Source: Cycas panzhihuaensis
Lineage: Eukaryota; Cycadophyta
DNA length: 64,000 nt
Direction of reading: 5' to 3'
Assembly: GCA_023213395.1 (NCBI GenBank)
Contig: CM041465.1
Location: forward strand, 124,689,741-124,753,740
In this document: piece by piece, positions 22,349 to 32,762 of the stretch
Numbering within the stretch: position 1 is the stretch's first letter
How the letters are laid out: every line of letters begins with the position of its first letter
Translations under genes and position numbers: made by a program
The notes under the pieces: generated by a model
Told to the model about the DNA's origin: nothing
What the model saw: only the letters and a program-made list of their open reading frames with translations
Databases searched by the model: none

Positions 22349-22818
22349 AAGCAACTCGGCCTTAGGGCCTCCATCTCTGCCTAATTGAAGGAGATGACAA
22401 TAGGACCATCATACTCTATCTCATTCGTGAAAACCCCTTGTGGGCATGGAAGGACAAGAGTAAGTCTATGCTCTATCCCATTCGTGAAAACCCCATGTGG
22501 GCGCGAAAGGATAAGGGTTGTATCATTTTAGAAAATCGTAACTCGTGGAAAACACGAAAAGGCATGGGGGATGACCAAATGGTATATGGAGACTCAGTAG
22601 ATTTTAGCTACAAAATTCATTGTATTGATTGGCTATCTGGCTACATTTAAAGAGCTTCCTGAGCCAGGTTAGTAGATTAGAAAATTTATGGGTTTTCTTC
22701 CCCATGAGGGTTTCCCACAAAAGTGTCATACTAGTTTGCTTTGTAAGAGGCTCAAATGAAGACCTCATAGGATAGAATAAAATAAGATAAAATGACCTTC
22801 TACCATTAAGGAGGAGAT
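22349..22818 (+). other. 3' UTR and polypurine tract of copia-1
   Basis: Contains a 57-bp tandem duplication starting CTCTATCYCATTCGTGAAAA at 22414 and 22471 (second copy incomplete, to about 22515). The polypurine tract 'aaggaggaga' at 22808-22817 sits directly before the TG of the 3' LTR and primes plus-strand DNA synthesis in this class of element. Short ORFs here look like chance. Confidence 0.75.
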
Positions 22819-23115
22819 TGAAAAAGGTTAATGACATAAGGTCATTACATTAGTTGATTATTTCAAAAAAGGGTCTTAAGTGAACTTTAAATTAGATCAC
22901 TTAAGTGAAATGCACTTTCATGTGCATTATGTGTAATTTCATTTCACCTAACTCTAATGCTCCATCTCTTAATATAAAAGTAAAACTCAATGGAGGAGAT
23001 TCATTCTTACCTCCCTATTTTGTGAGAGCTAATTTCTTTCTCTTAAGTCTCTCTTGCTCCCATGTTTGCCTTTGTGTTTAGTGCATGGAGATGAAGGATA
23101 GATCCACTCTTTTCA
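22819..23115 (+). repeat. 3' LTR of copia-1
   Basis: 297 bp, TG...CA, same length as the 5' LTR, with 13 differences by eye and no indels. Followed by the GCACA target duplication (23116-23120) and the continuation of copy A gag. Confidence 0.97.
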
Positions 23116-23120
23116 GCACA

Positions 23121-25020
23121 TGACACCTATGTCCATCCTTCTAAAGATTTAGCCTAATTGTATAACATACTAGTGAAATAAGGATACCTTGAACCCTCTT
23201 AATACCTTAGTGATTCTTCTTTGGCACAAAAAGAACCACCTTTTTATCAATCACATTCATCTTTTTTTTTGTAGGTTCTCAATAGGATTCCTACTCCATT
23301 ATGCATGCCTTGTTACCATGACCCCTTTTACTTAGAGACTCATACTATGATATCCCTATTGCAACATTTATAGATAGGTCCATTAAGTGAGGATTATGAG
23401 TCGATAGAGGTAGAGCCCCTACCTAATGCCATTCAATCTCCTCATCCTCCTTCATCTTTAGAGGAAGTATATGACTATAAATCAACTCATTCATAGCCTT
23501 CTCAATCTCCTCCTAGACAATAAATTCAGATTTATTTCCCTCATTCTGTACCTCCCACCCATGGAGGTACTACCACCATTCTTGCTCATGGAAACCCTAG
23601 TGCCATGCATATATACACATCTAGTTAAGTGGTCATGGCTTCACCCAGTTTATGACCAATTCATTCTTATTCCACTAGGATTGCCTCTTCTCATCTTGTT
23701 TTCTCTACCACTTAATTACCCCCTCATACATCACATACTGCTTGGTCCCATAATGTTAGACCTTGCCTACCATCTCCTAGAGCATTTAATATGATTCCCT
23801 CTTCACAACATATTTCTCACACTCATTTTGCTCATCCTCATGCTTTTGCAAGTTAATCACAAGCTTTGAGGATTTCCAATCTTACTTCTTGTTTATAAAT
23901 TCTTATACTTACTCCAAAACCCAATCCTTTTTACATTTTCAATCTAAGTTTTCCTCAATACCTTATATCTTAATACAACTCTATGATTAACCCTTCAACA
24001 TGGTTTAATCCCCCCTCTACTTTTCTACCCAATGACATTTCATAATAGTAGCCATAATCGCAATAACCCATCCATTCATCTACTACACATTTGTCATCCT
24101 TACCTCAATGTCCTACTATGTTGGGGCCAAGGAGACCTTTCCTAGATTATATGAAGTCTCCCTTTTTGCATGAGGTCTTATTGTCACCTATACCTCATTT
24201 TCTTCTTAATTTACCTAAAGTTTCTAGTGACTCTTTTCAATACCTTGGATCCCATATATAGGCATTTGCACTTGTATAGATTTCATGCCATATGATTATG
24301 TCATGATGCACTTGTTTCCTAAATTGCTTTAAGGTGATGTCTTGAAGTGGTTTTACTGACTGCCCTCAGCTTCTATTCTCTCATTCCAACAATTAGTTGA
24401 CTCCTTTATCAACTATTTTGATGTGGTGAGACTATTTGAATCAGGCATTAATTTTTAACTAGCTATTAAGTAGAACCATAATGAGACATCAAGGGACTTT
24501 GTTAGGAGATTTCAAGACCAGGTACATGCTTGTCACTCACATCTTGACTCTAGCTTATTATTCGATCTATTTACTAATGCATTGAGGCCCCACATGTACT
24601 TAGAAGTTCTAAAGTTAAGCCCTCAAATATATGAAGAGGTGATTGATCATTGTTTAGCCCTAGAAATATTTAAAATTTAAGAAGGTATCAAGAAGGTTAG
24701 GAAACTTATGCCTTCTAAAGAAATAATTTAAACTATGAAGGCTTCCTATCCTGAACCCACTTATGATCATCTCACTTCTTCAATTAGATAATTAGAATAC
24801 ATGATCAATACTAAATTATGTGTTGATACTCCTTCTCAAAGTCAGCCTTCCTAAGAGACCAAAGTTATTCACCTTACTGAGGGGAGGAAGAAACAAGCTC
24901 CTCCCCCACCTCCTCCTCCTTTTAGAAAGATAAAATGCCGCCCATACCATCAAATGAATGTGCATGATAGAAGTGAGTTTTGAACAATTGAAAACATAAC
25001 TCAAAATATAAGTGTCCAAA
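23121..25020 (+). pseudogene. gag of copy A, continuation after copia-1
   Basis: Collinear with 32895-34840 of copy D at high identity by eye, so the same gene. The capsid part near 24400-24680 matches the better-preserved D segment (34237-34494). The zinc-finger-like motif is CRPYHQMNVHDRSEF at about 24937-24981, its last Cys read as Phe. Many stops and small indels; the frame changes repeatedly. The 107-codon ORF 23471-23794 is an out-of-frame by-product of this decay. Gag is structural and RNA-binding in live relatives. Confidence 0.7.
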
Positions 25021-25099
25021 CAAACTGCTATTCTAATTCGTATCAAGTCCAAATAATCCATAAGGATCCATTACCTCAGCAAAATGAGAAGATAAGTAA

Positions 25100-25960
25100 A
25101 GATGATAAAAGTAAGGAAAAGTAGGTGTATGATGATGAAGGTAAACTTTCAAGTTCTAATCCATCAAAGAAAACTACCACTCCCACAAACACTCTAACAA
25201 AAAGAAATAACAATCAATTGTATCTACCTCCTAAAGATGGGGATACTAAAAGAATGATAAACATGGTGGAGACCACAAAGAGTGCAAGTCCATATAAATC
25301 ATACACTGATTTAATGGCAAGGAATCTTGACTCTTTACCTTTGGCACCTTCTCATCCCATGAGGTTTAGGTTCATTCCCTCTAGTTTAAAGGATGGATCT
25401 TTCTTCTCAGTATAACAATTAAAGGCTAATCTGATAGGTATATCGATTATCAATTTACTAAAGTATTACCCTGAGCAATGTTAACTTCTATTTGATGTAT
25501 TAAGAGTTGTTACACTAGTTTCTTCACCTACTTCTATACTTTCTTTTGACCTTGCTACCTTATCTAGTCGTTCTGCCCATGCGCTAAATGATATACCCCC
25601 ATTTTACATTGAAATTGTGAAGGATGATATTAATATCAGGTGAGTTGTTATTGACGAGGGATCATCCATTAATGTAATCCCTCTTTATCTTATTGAGAAT
25701 TTAGAGATTTTATTTTTTGGCCCATTCAAGTGGATTTGTCAAGGGTATGATAAGAATTAGAAGGTGCCCTTGATTTAAGTCACTCTTCCTCTCATACTAA
25801 AAGAAAGATAGTTCTTACCGAGCTTACCATCATTGACCTAAAATTAAAATATAATATACTTTTGGGTAGACCATGGATCACCCAAATGATAGTGATTTAT
25901 TCCTCCCTCTTTGGTGAACTTATGTTCATCCACAAGGGACAATTAAAGATTATCAAGTGA
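25100..25960 (+). pseudogene. Protease region of copy A
   Basis: A Ser/Lys-rich lead (25125-25415 open, with MRFRFIPSSLKDGSF) and then FDLATL...DIPPFYIEIVKDDINI and the active site VVIDEGSSINVIP, the catalytic Asp codon at 25653. A degraded ILLGRPWI segment follows near 25855. This matches copy C (11500-11099) and the truncated copy D (to 35458). The active-site triad is kept, but stops and frameshifts break the gene. It would process Gag in a live copy. Confidence 0.75.
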
Positions 25961-27165
25961 AAGCAAAAACCTATTAAGCAATTAGTTCCTCTTATTAAGA
26001 CTTTTCCAGAACCTAGTGAGTCCTCCAATTCCACAGAGTATTTCTTTCAATCACTTATTTTAGGTTAGTACTTTGCTATTAAATCCCCTTTTACCTAACT
26101 AGGGATAAAGGATGTGGATTTAATTGAAGTTGTTCCTTTGTCATCATGCTCTCCATCTCTCTTATTCCTTCAGACTTGATTGACTGCTCTTTAGTTTCTT
26201 CTTCTTCTATTTCTAATGAAGAAGCAACTTCTTGCTCCATCGTATCTTATTGAGGTCCACCCCTAGTTGGGCTTACTAGAACAAGTACCTTCCCTCCTAT
26301 TCAGGCTCACTTCTCACAGGTTTTATGCATGCCCTCAAGGGTAAATCCAGTGGTTCCTCCCTTTACCACTCATTCAATTAGTACTTTTTTAAGTTTGGTT
26401 GTGCATGATTTACGTGTTGATGTTACCCTATCCTTCTCTCACTCTCCTTTCTTTAAGACATGGTTGAATAGACATGAGAAGAAGATGTTGTTACATTAAC
26501 ACCTAGGCTTAGAATCAAGGGGTGAAGATACCGATCTACCTGATATAAATCAAAATAGTTACAATACCTCCACTGTAGTACAAGGAGTTAATTCCATCTC
26601 TATTGTCTCTTTTCCTACCCATTCTCATGTGGATCCTTCGCCATCTTCTCTTATTCTAATATCTTGGCTTGATCATGACCGTGATGTGAATCATCAAGAG
26701 TTTAATCAAGTTTTTTCTTTAGTTTGGGAGTTTGTTGATAGGCCTATCTTCTTTTCTCATATTTCTTCGATCATGGAGTTTGTTTCCATTTTTCCAAGCT
26801 CTTTGGTTGGTCCTCTTTTTCCTTTCAAACCTCTCTCTCTGTCTACCTTCTAATCTCAAAACATTCTCCTCATCAATCTCTTTCATCAAGATCACTTTAA
26901 AAATGATGAGGTGATCGTAGTATATCTAATAGGTTCATCTCCTAGTTTCCCTCATGAACATCATAAGTTAGGCTTTTCAAAAATTATAGTTTATCCTTCC
27001 TAACCCTAGGAGTCTATTTTTTTAATAAAGCCTGCCCCTCCTCATTTTGAGGAAGGGAATGCGATGCTTATGGAGTAAACCATTGATGTAGATTTGGAGA
27101 TAGAGGATATTCCTAAAATTATCAAGTTGGGAGCTAGTTGTACTCCCTAAGAGATCACTCATCTA
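25961..27165 (+). pseudogene. Protease-RT linker and first RT codons of copy A
   Basis: Collinear with minus-strand 11098-9930 of copy C. Its end, DLEIEDIPKIIKLGASCTP near 27090-27150, is the lead-in to RT. Immediately after the segment corresponding to 'QEI', homology to RT stops and the sequence jumps to the motif 'aatgaggataaactatgac' (27168-27190). RT, classical RNase H and most of integrase are absent. ORF 26629-26853 is a piece of the linker (DHDRDVNHQEFNQVFSLVWEFVDRP). No catalytic motif. Confidence 0.65.
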
Positions 27166-28122
27166 TCCTCTCCATAATGAGGATAAACTATGACATCCTC
27201 TATAATGGGGATAAACTAATTTATTTTACTGAGTGTTATTGTGCTTTTGCGATAGATCCTATTTATAATTATGTAAGTATTTTGATCTTTCTAGTATCTA
27301 TCCTAATTTTGAGCTTTCCATCACCATACTTGGATCTCATTCTCCTTTGGGTTTTATACTCAAAAGAGGACTTAGGCCACTAGCCTTATTTTATTTTTAT
27401 CCTGGAAAGAGAAATGTCTTCGTCAGCTTTGAGTACTTAGTCATTGACTGAGATCATACTTTTATTTTTTAGTTTGTTACCTAGGGATTTCCTTTTTGGT
27501 TATATATCACCTATTGTTCTTGATTGTTTTCTTTATCCTCTGTTCTCTCTATTAATCCTTTAGAGTAGATACTCATTCTGTCATCTTTCCTCCATGTTTG
27601 GAGACACCGTGATTTTAATCTCTTATTTTTCTATGGTTCAATCCTTAAGGAGATTGGTCTTTCTATTTCAAACTCTGTTAAAAAGGATAAATCCTTGTTG
27701 TACTTAGTAAAAAAGTTTCATACGTGGATGATTATGGTCCTTTTCATGTAAAAAGTAAAAGTGGAACTAAAAAAAAAAAAGTAAAGAAAGAAAAAAAAAA
27801 AAAGTCTATTGTTATCATCCTCTTATAATTTGGGGAAAGTCACATGAGAACTTTATCCCTACCTATCTATTTATAGGTTGGGTTTATTTAGATGAGTCAT
27901 TCAGGATTTTTAGATCTAGCTGCTTGGGCCCACCATGGCCTCAGTTACGATTGAACCCTACTTGACACCTTGTTATATTTTATCATAATAATGCTACTTA
28001 TGCTTCTTCTTCTTTCTTCTTCACAATCAAAGATCTATGTTTAGTATCATTTCCTTATTAATTAATTCTTGCACCCTCCTTTATCGATCATACAATCTCT
28101 AAGCTTTGATCATATTATTCCC
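27166..28122 (+). other. Deletion joint and post-integrase spacer of copy A
   Basis: Begins with two copies of the 'aatgRggataaacta' motif (27168 and 27203) at the place where about 2.7 kb of pol, relative to copy C, is missing. Segment 27345-27720 matches minus-strand 6960-6560 of copy C, and 27840-27960 matches about 6440-6310. A-rich tracts at 27765-27805. No gene. Confidence 0.6.
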
Positions 28123-28545
28123 ATGGAATTGAGTATCTTCATCAATGGGGGTAGTAGGGGAAACCCAGGACCGTTTGCTTCTACTTGGGTGGTTTATGAC
28201 CAATCATGAAGTCACTTTCTTTCTATGGGATTTTTCATACCTAGGGCAACTAATAATGAAGATAAATATCTTGCTATTATAAGGGTCTTGTTAGATGTTT
28301 CTTGCTTTTACCTTGGACCTATTACTATATATGTTGACTCTCAAGTTGTAGTTTATTAATTAGTTGGGATGTACTAGGTTCACTCCCTATGACTCCTTCC
28401 CTTACACCATTAGGTTTCATCATTGTTATCTCTATTTGCTAAAGTTACCATTCAATGTATACCTCATTCTCTTAATTTTAAAGCTGGCACTCTTGTTTCA
28501 TCAATTATTAATGATTATTTTAGTTGACTTTTTTCTTTTAGTTGG
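28123..28545 (+). pseudogene. Archaeal-type RNase H of copy A
   Basis: ATG 28123 gives SIFINGGSRGNPGPFASTWVV, then after a stop (28198) FIPRATNNEDKYLAII and YVDSQVVVY. The fold signature of the Tat-type second RNase H is clear. The first catalytic Asp reads Asn (INGGS; VDGGS in copy C) and the Glu of NNExEY reads Lys (NNEDKY), so it cannot be active. Its retention in a copy without RT or integrase matches copy B. Confidence 0.75.
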
Positions 28546-29220
28546 GGGCACCCCACTCTAGAACAAGTATAAACTACCACTCCAAAATGAATATAAACTA
28601 CCACTCTATGATGACTATAAACTATTAGTTTAGAAAAATATAGATTTCAGTAATTTGAAGATTAAGATGATAGGTACAAGATTGAGATGAAGTAATTTGA
28701 AAGGGCTAGACCCACATGGTAATCTTAGGTTATGGAGGATCTTGGCAGGGGGTAAGTCCCTAAAATCCTCTTACCCTTGGTAGGAGCCAAAGAGGAATCC
28801 AATATACTTAGATAACTGGATGTTTATTAAGTGAGATTAGTTTCATTTAGTAAAAAACTCATTTTTTTTATGGTATATTATGTAAATGTGAGATATATCC
28901 TATATTTATATAATCTATCAGGGGTATGATGTGAGTTATATGAGTTTCCTTTTAGGAGATTCATACCACTCCATTTTCTACTTTTATAAACCTATTACCA
29001 TTTGTTTTAGATGGTTTTAAGTTTACAAAAATAGAGTAAGTAAACCTTTTACCTGCTCCTTCTTTATGTTTCATTTATGTTCTGGTTTTCTGTGATCTTT
29101 TCTTTCCTGAACCACCTCCACTCTAAAACAAATATAAACTATCATATATATAGCATGACAAAAATCCAAAAAAAGTATATAACCATAAAATAAAGAAAAA
29201 AAAAGTAAAAAATAACAAAA
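28546..29220 (+). other. Proximal 3' UTR of copy A
   Basis: Starts with three short repeats of 'ccactcYaRaaYRAgTATAAACTA' (28553-28625). Collinear with 47455-48165 in B and the opposite strand of 5050-5720 in C. At about 29235, where B and C carry the antisense-gene module, copy A passes directly into the minisatellite. No ORF worth calling. Confidence 0.55.
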
Positions 29221-29254
29221 TTCATTACATGTTTCTTTGGATAATTACTCTGAG

Positions 29255-29470
29255 CCTTTTTCTGCCTATTAATGAGTCTAAACTATGACAGGAACTATAC
29301 TCTGAGCCCTTTCTCACCTATTAATAATTCTAAACTATGATAGGAACTATACTCTGAGCCTCTTTCCACTTGTTAATGAGTCTAAATTATGAGAAGATTT
29401 ATACTCTGAGCTTGTCTTTACTTGTTGATGAGCCTAAACTATGACAAGATTTAGCTCCAAACCTTCTTTC
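29255..29470 (+). repeat. 52-bp minisatellite in 3' UTR of copy A
   Basis: Units with core AATGAGTCTAAACTATGA start at 29271, 29323, 29375 and 29427, exactly 52 bp apart, each followed by 'CTCTGAGCC'-like sequence. Further degenerate, shorter-spaced copies continue to about 29690. The equivalent array in copy B has a 51-bp period. Confidence 0.85.
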
Positions 29471-29819
29471 ACTTGTTAACAAGCTAAAAATTATGAGAGG
29501 ATCGATGCTCTGAGGTCCTTTTACCTATTAATGAGCTTAAACTATAATAGATAACCCTCTGAATTTGATTATTAATGAGGCTAAACTAAGATAATTAACT
29601 TCTAAAATCCCTCACCCTATTAATGAGGCTAAACTATGATAGGTTTACTCTGAAACGTCACCTGTTAATGAGTTGGTAAACCATGATAGTCTATTCTTTT
29701 TACTTCGATAAAAATATTTCCCTCCGATGCATGGTTGAAAGAAAGATAAACTATGACCCATTATATATTAGAGTCTCATCTAGTTCATGGGCATTTGCCA
29801 TTGTGATATTAAAGTCCTA

Positions 29820-30105
29820 TCTAGTTTGTGGGTGCTAGGTAGATGCTTGACGACATTAGGTACCTAGTTCTTTTAGGTAAAAGGTGAAAGGAGTGGCATT
29901 TTGGTGATAGATACCCAATCCTTTTGGGTAAGTTCTTAATATTGATTAATACCCAATCCTTTTGGGTAGGCTTTAGTGATGGTAGATACCTAATCCTTTT
30001 GGGTAGATTCATGGCGATTAGGTGGCTAGTCCTTTTGGGCAAGAGGTATAAATAGTGGCCTTTTTGAGTTAAGAACCCAGTCCTTTTGGGTAGACTTTCT
30101 AGTAG
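29820..30105 (+). repeat. CCCAGTCCTTTTGGGTAG repeats of copy A
   Basis: Six imperfect copies of ACCCARTCCTTTTGGGTA are spread between about 29860 and 30100 at irregular 40-65 bp spacing. Each can form a small hairpin (ACCCA ... TGGGT). One isolated unit of the 68-bp repeat that forms an array in copy B precedes them (29766-29835). The strand lies just before LTR2. Confidence 0.75.
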
Positions 30106-30279
30106 GAGTTTCTTTCGGTCTTGTTATCATGTAGATTTCATTTTAGGTTACATTATATAGTTAGTCATCTCATCATTCATATACTTCATTTGGTTCCCAT
30201 CACTTTGACCAGGACGACGATCACTTATAATATTACCAACTCTCACCATTCTATCTCTTCTTAGAATAAGAGCTTTAAG

Positions 30280-32708
30280 TGTCAAGGGGGCAAATATTTC
30301 ACCAAATCCTAACCCTTAATTGGTATTTAGTTTATAGTTATAGGATTTTGATGTGTTTGTTTTTCATGGAAAATTGAAAGATGTATTTGTTTGATTATGA
30401 ATTAGGCCATGTTTTAATGAAGGAGTGTATGAATTTGATTTAATGATTTATAATGAATGATGACATGTCTTGTATTTTTACTATCATCCATTGATAACTG
30501 AGACTATGGCACTAAAATTTTTCTTCATGATCAATTTCACCTAATGATTCCTTTAAAACCTTTATTTTTACATTTTTAGTCCTTGATTTCACCCAAATTT
30601 TTATCATTTTTAATTATTTTTGGGCTTGTGTTTAGCATTTTCATCTTATTTTGGGCCTCTCTCCTCATTAATAAAGTCATTCATGCTTTAATTTATCAAT
30701 AAAAATATTTTTTTGACCTTTTTAATGAGTTATTTTTGTATCCTAACTTATCATATTTTTGGCCTAATTTATCGTATTTTTGGTTTGTTCATCACATTTT
30801 TGGGCTTATTTGTCGTGTTTTTGGCCTACTTACCATGTTTTTGGGCTTATTTATCACGTTTTTTACTATCATGCATTTAAAACTCAACTAATGTGCTAGA
30901 ATTTCACATGTTGTCACCTAAATTTAGTGGAATCTTATCTCTCCAATGTCTAGGAATGATGACAAGGGTTTTATGATTCATTGTAGAAAAGTTAGTAGTG
31001 ATTTGCTTAAGTTTATATTAGATTTTTTAAGTTTTCTTGGAGATTTTAAAGATTGTTACTGTTGTTATTGAAACTTGATTTTTGAAGAGAATTATAGGTG
31101 AAATCATGGAAGATTTTTAATGTTGTGACTTCATGACTTACTGATATTCGAGTGTTGATGATCCAAGCTTTAATTTTATAGACTTTTATCAAGGTTTCAT
31201 ACTTCAAACTTCTTCTAATTTGGTAAGGTCTTTTCTATTTTGTCTCTAATTCATTTCATAGTGTTTTGAAGGTGGTTTTTGCTCAGAAATTGCTTCTTTC
31301 TTCAATTGATTGTTGTATTAGTTTTGTACTTATTTTAGGCTTTGAAATACTTATTGAAAAGCCAGCCCTTTGTGGGGTTCCTTAAGGGTTGGACTAGGGT
31401 GAGACATGGTCATCTCTCCACCACTCATCTAGCTATACCTTCCCATTCTTCTATAATAGCTTATATTCCAAGTAATTTTCCACTCTTGTTGGCATTGTTT
31501 GGCTATGGTTTAGCCTTTTTGCTTAGTTGGATTTCTCCCTTGGCTTGTTTTAAGGGAAAGCATTGGAAAATATTAACTAGTTAGAAGAAAAATTGCTATT
31601 CTGAGACATTCATTTACAATAGGAAAGAAGTTACAATTTTATAGTACTATAGTTTGTTTATTTTTTCACTTTGAAGTTTACCTTTTTGATCTTCAAAAGA
31701 AAAGTTAAAAATATTAAATAGTGAATATATGTTTGATTTTTTAGTTTATTAAAGGCTCTAGGATCCTTTTGGAGTCTTTCCTATTCCAACTTTGATAGAG
31801 TCTTTGAAGCTAGTTTCTTGATGGTTCAGATTTGTTGATTGCATGTGATCTTATAAATATAAAATATCATTAAAAGTAGTAATAACATCTTCTTTAAATC
31901 TCTTTTCTTTTTGTATTATACATCATCTTTTTCAAAGAATTAGTTGCATGCATATAAAGTAATCTCTTTCAAATAACATTGCATGTCATTGATTTCTTTG
32001 GAAAGTTTATATAAATAGTCATATTATGTGGATTGCATCTCTTAAAAATATATTTCCATTCATTGTAAGATGTATATGTTGCATGTAGAAGGATAATTTC
32101 ATATTTGTATTTGTAGCTTTCATGTTTTTAAAAAGAAAAAGGAAAAGACATAAAACGTTTCCATGCATCTAGTTGCATTTTTTCTTTGTTTGTTGATTAA
32201 AAGTAAAGTAAGCTTTTGATACATTTTGTTTTGCTTTGTTAAGCATAACAAAAACACATAAGAAAAAGAAGAAGAAGAATACAAATAAGGCAAATACAAA
32301 TAAGAGAAAGAAAATAAGAAAGAAGAGGAAAATAAGAAGGACAACTTTTCTATTTGCTTACACTTTCCTATATCATAGTAGAACCTAAAAGGATGAAAAG
32401 ATTATTTGAAAGGAGTCCCTAGGAAGGATATTGAAAATACTATTAGTGTAGCTTTGAATTGAGAACTTCTTTGCCCAATTTTGTAGGTTAGTAGATTCTA
32501 CTACCCTGCTTTCACATCCATGCCTTTGATCATATTTCACATCTACATTTCATTAGATGACATAACTAGGCGAAGACTCCTCCTTAAGAGTTGGGCAAAG
32601 GTGGTCCCTTAGGACTACCTAAAATTTATATCTCCCACTTTTAATTAAAATAAAGACGATACCTTAATACTCGAGGGATATCTAGTTTAGATCCTCCTAA
32701 AAATCCCA
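30280..32708 (+). mobile_element. LTR2: LTR shared by copies A and D
   Basis: A 2429-bp LTR from TGTCAAGGGG to 'aaaatccca'. It is preceded by the 3' UTR of A and followed by a primer-binding-like site (32719-32736) and the gag of D, so one LTR serves as the 3' LTR of A and the 5' LTR of D. Six phased boxes lie at 30751-30863. It is closer to LTR1 than to LTR3 or LTR4 in its box array. The 80-codon ORF at 31342-31584 lies in a block conserved in all four LTRs and is not believed to be coding. Confidence 0.85.
30751..30863 (+). promoter_or_regulatory. Six phased TCACGTTTTT boxes in LTR2
   Basis: Box starts are 30751, 30772, 30792, 30813, 30833 and 30854, giving spacings 21, 20, 21, 20 and 21 bp. 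Box sequences are TCATATTTTT, TCGTATTTTT, TCACATTTTT, TCGTGTTTTT, CCATGTTTTT and TCACGTTTTT. All have one orientation. Compared with LTR1, two extra units are present. Confidence 0.7.
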
Positions 32709-32762
32709 ACCATCTTTCTAGTGACCATACTGGGGAGCTACCGTTTATTTTCTTCTAAAGTA

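Larger units (their letters stand above)
15525..23115 (+). mobile_element. Copia-1: complete but inactive Ty1/copia LTR retrotransposon
   Basis: 7591-bp element with TG...CA LTRs of 297 bp each, a perfect 5-bp target duplication, an initiator-tRNA-type primer site, gag, protease, integrase, RT and RNase H in copia order, and a polypurine tract. Internal repeats occur in the leader and 3' UTR. About two dozen in-frame stops and one frame change (near 20780) inactivate it. The leader before gag is about 2 kb, long for copia. It is nested in the gag of gypsy copy A and hence younger than A. Confidence 0.95.

Noticed and set aside
23471-23794. 107-codon ORF after copia-1 as a new gene
   Set aside because: Leu/Pro-rich shadow of decayed gag; the homologous segment of copy D (33225-33560) does not keep this frame.
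31342-31584. 80-codon ORF in LTR2 (and 53315-53497 in LTR4) as an LTR-encoded protein
   Set aside because: It lies in a conserved LTR block, but the frame is not kept in LTR1 and LTR3, so conservation is at the nucleotide level.
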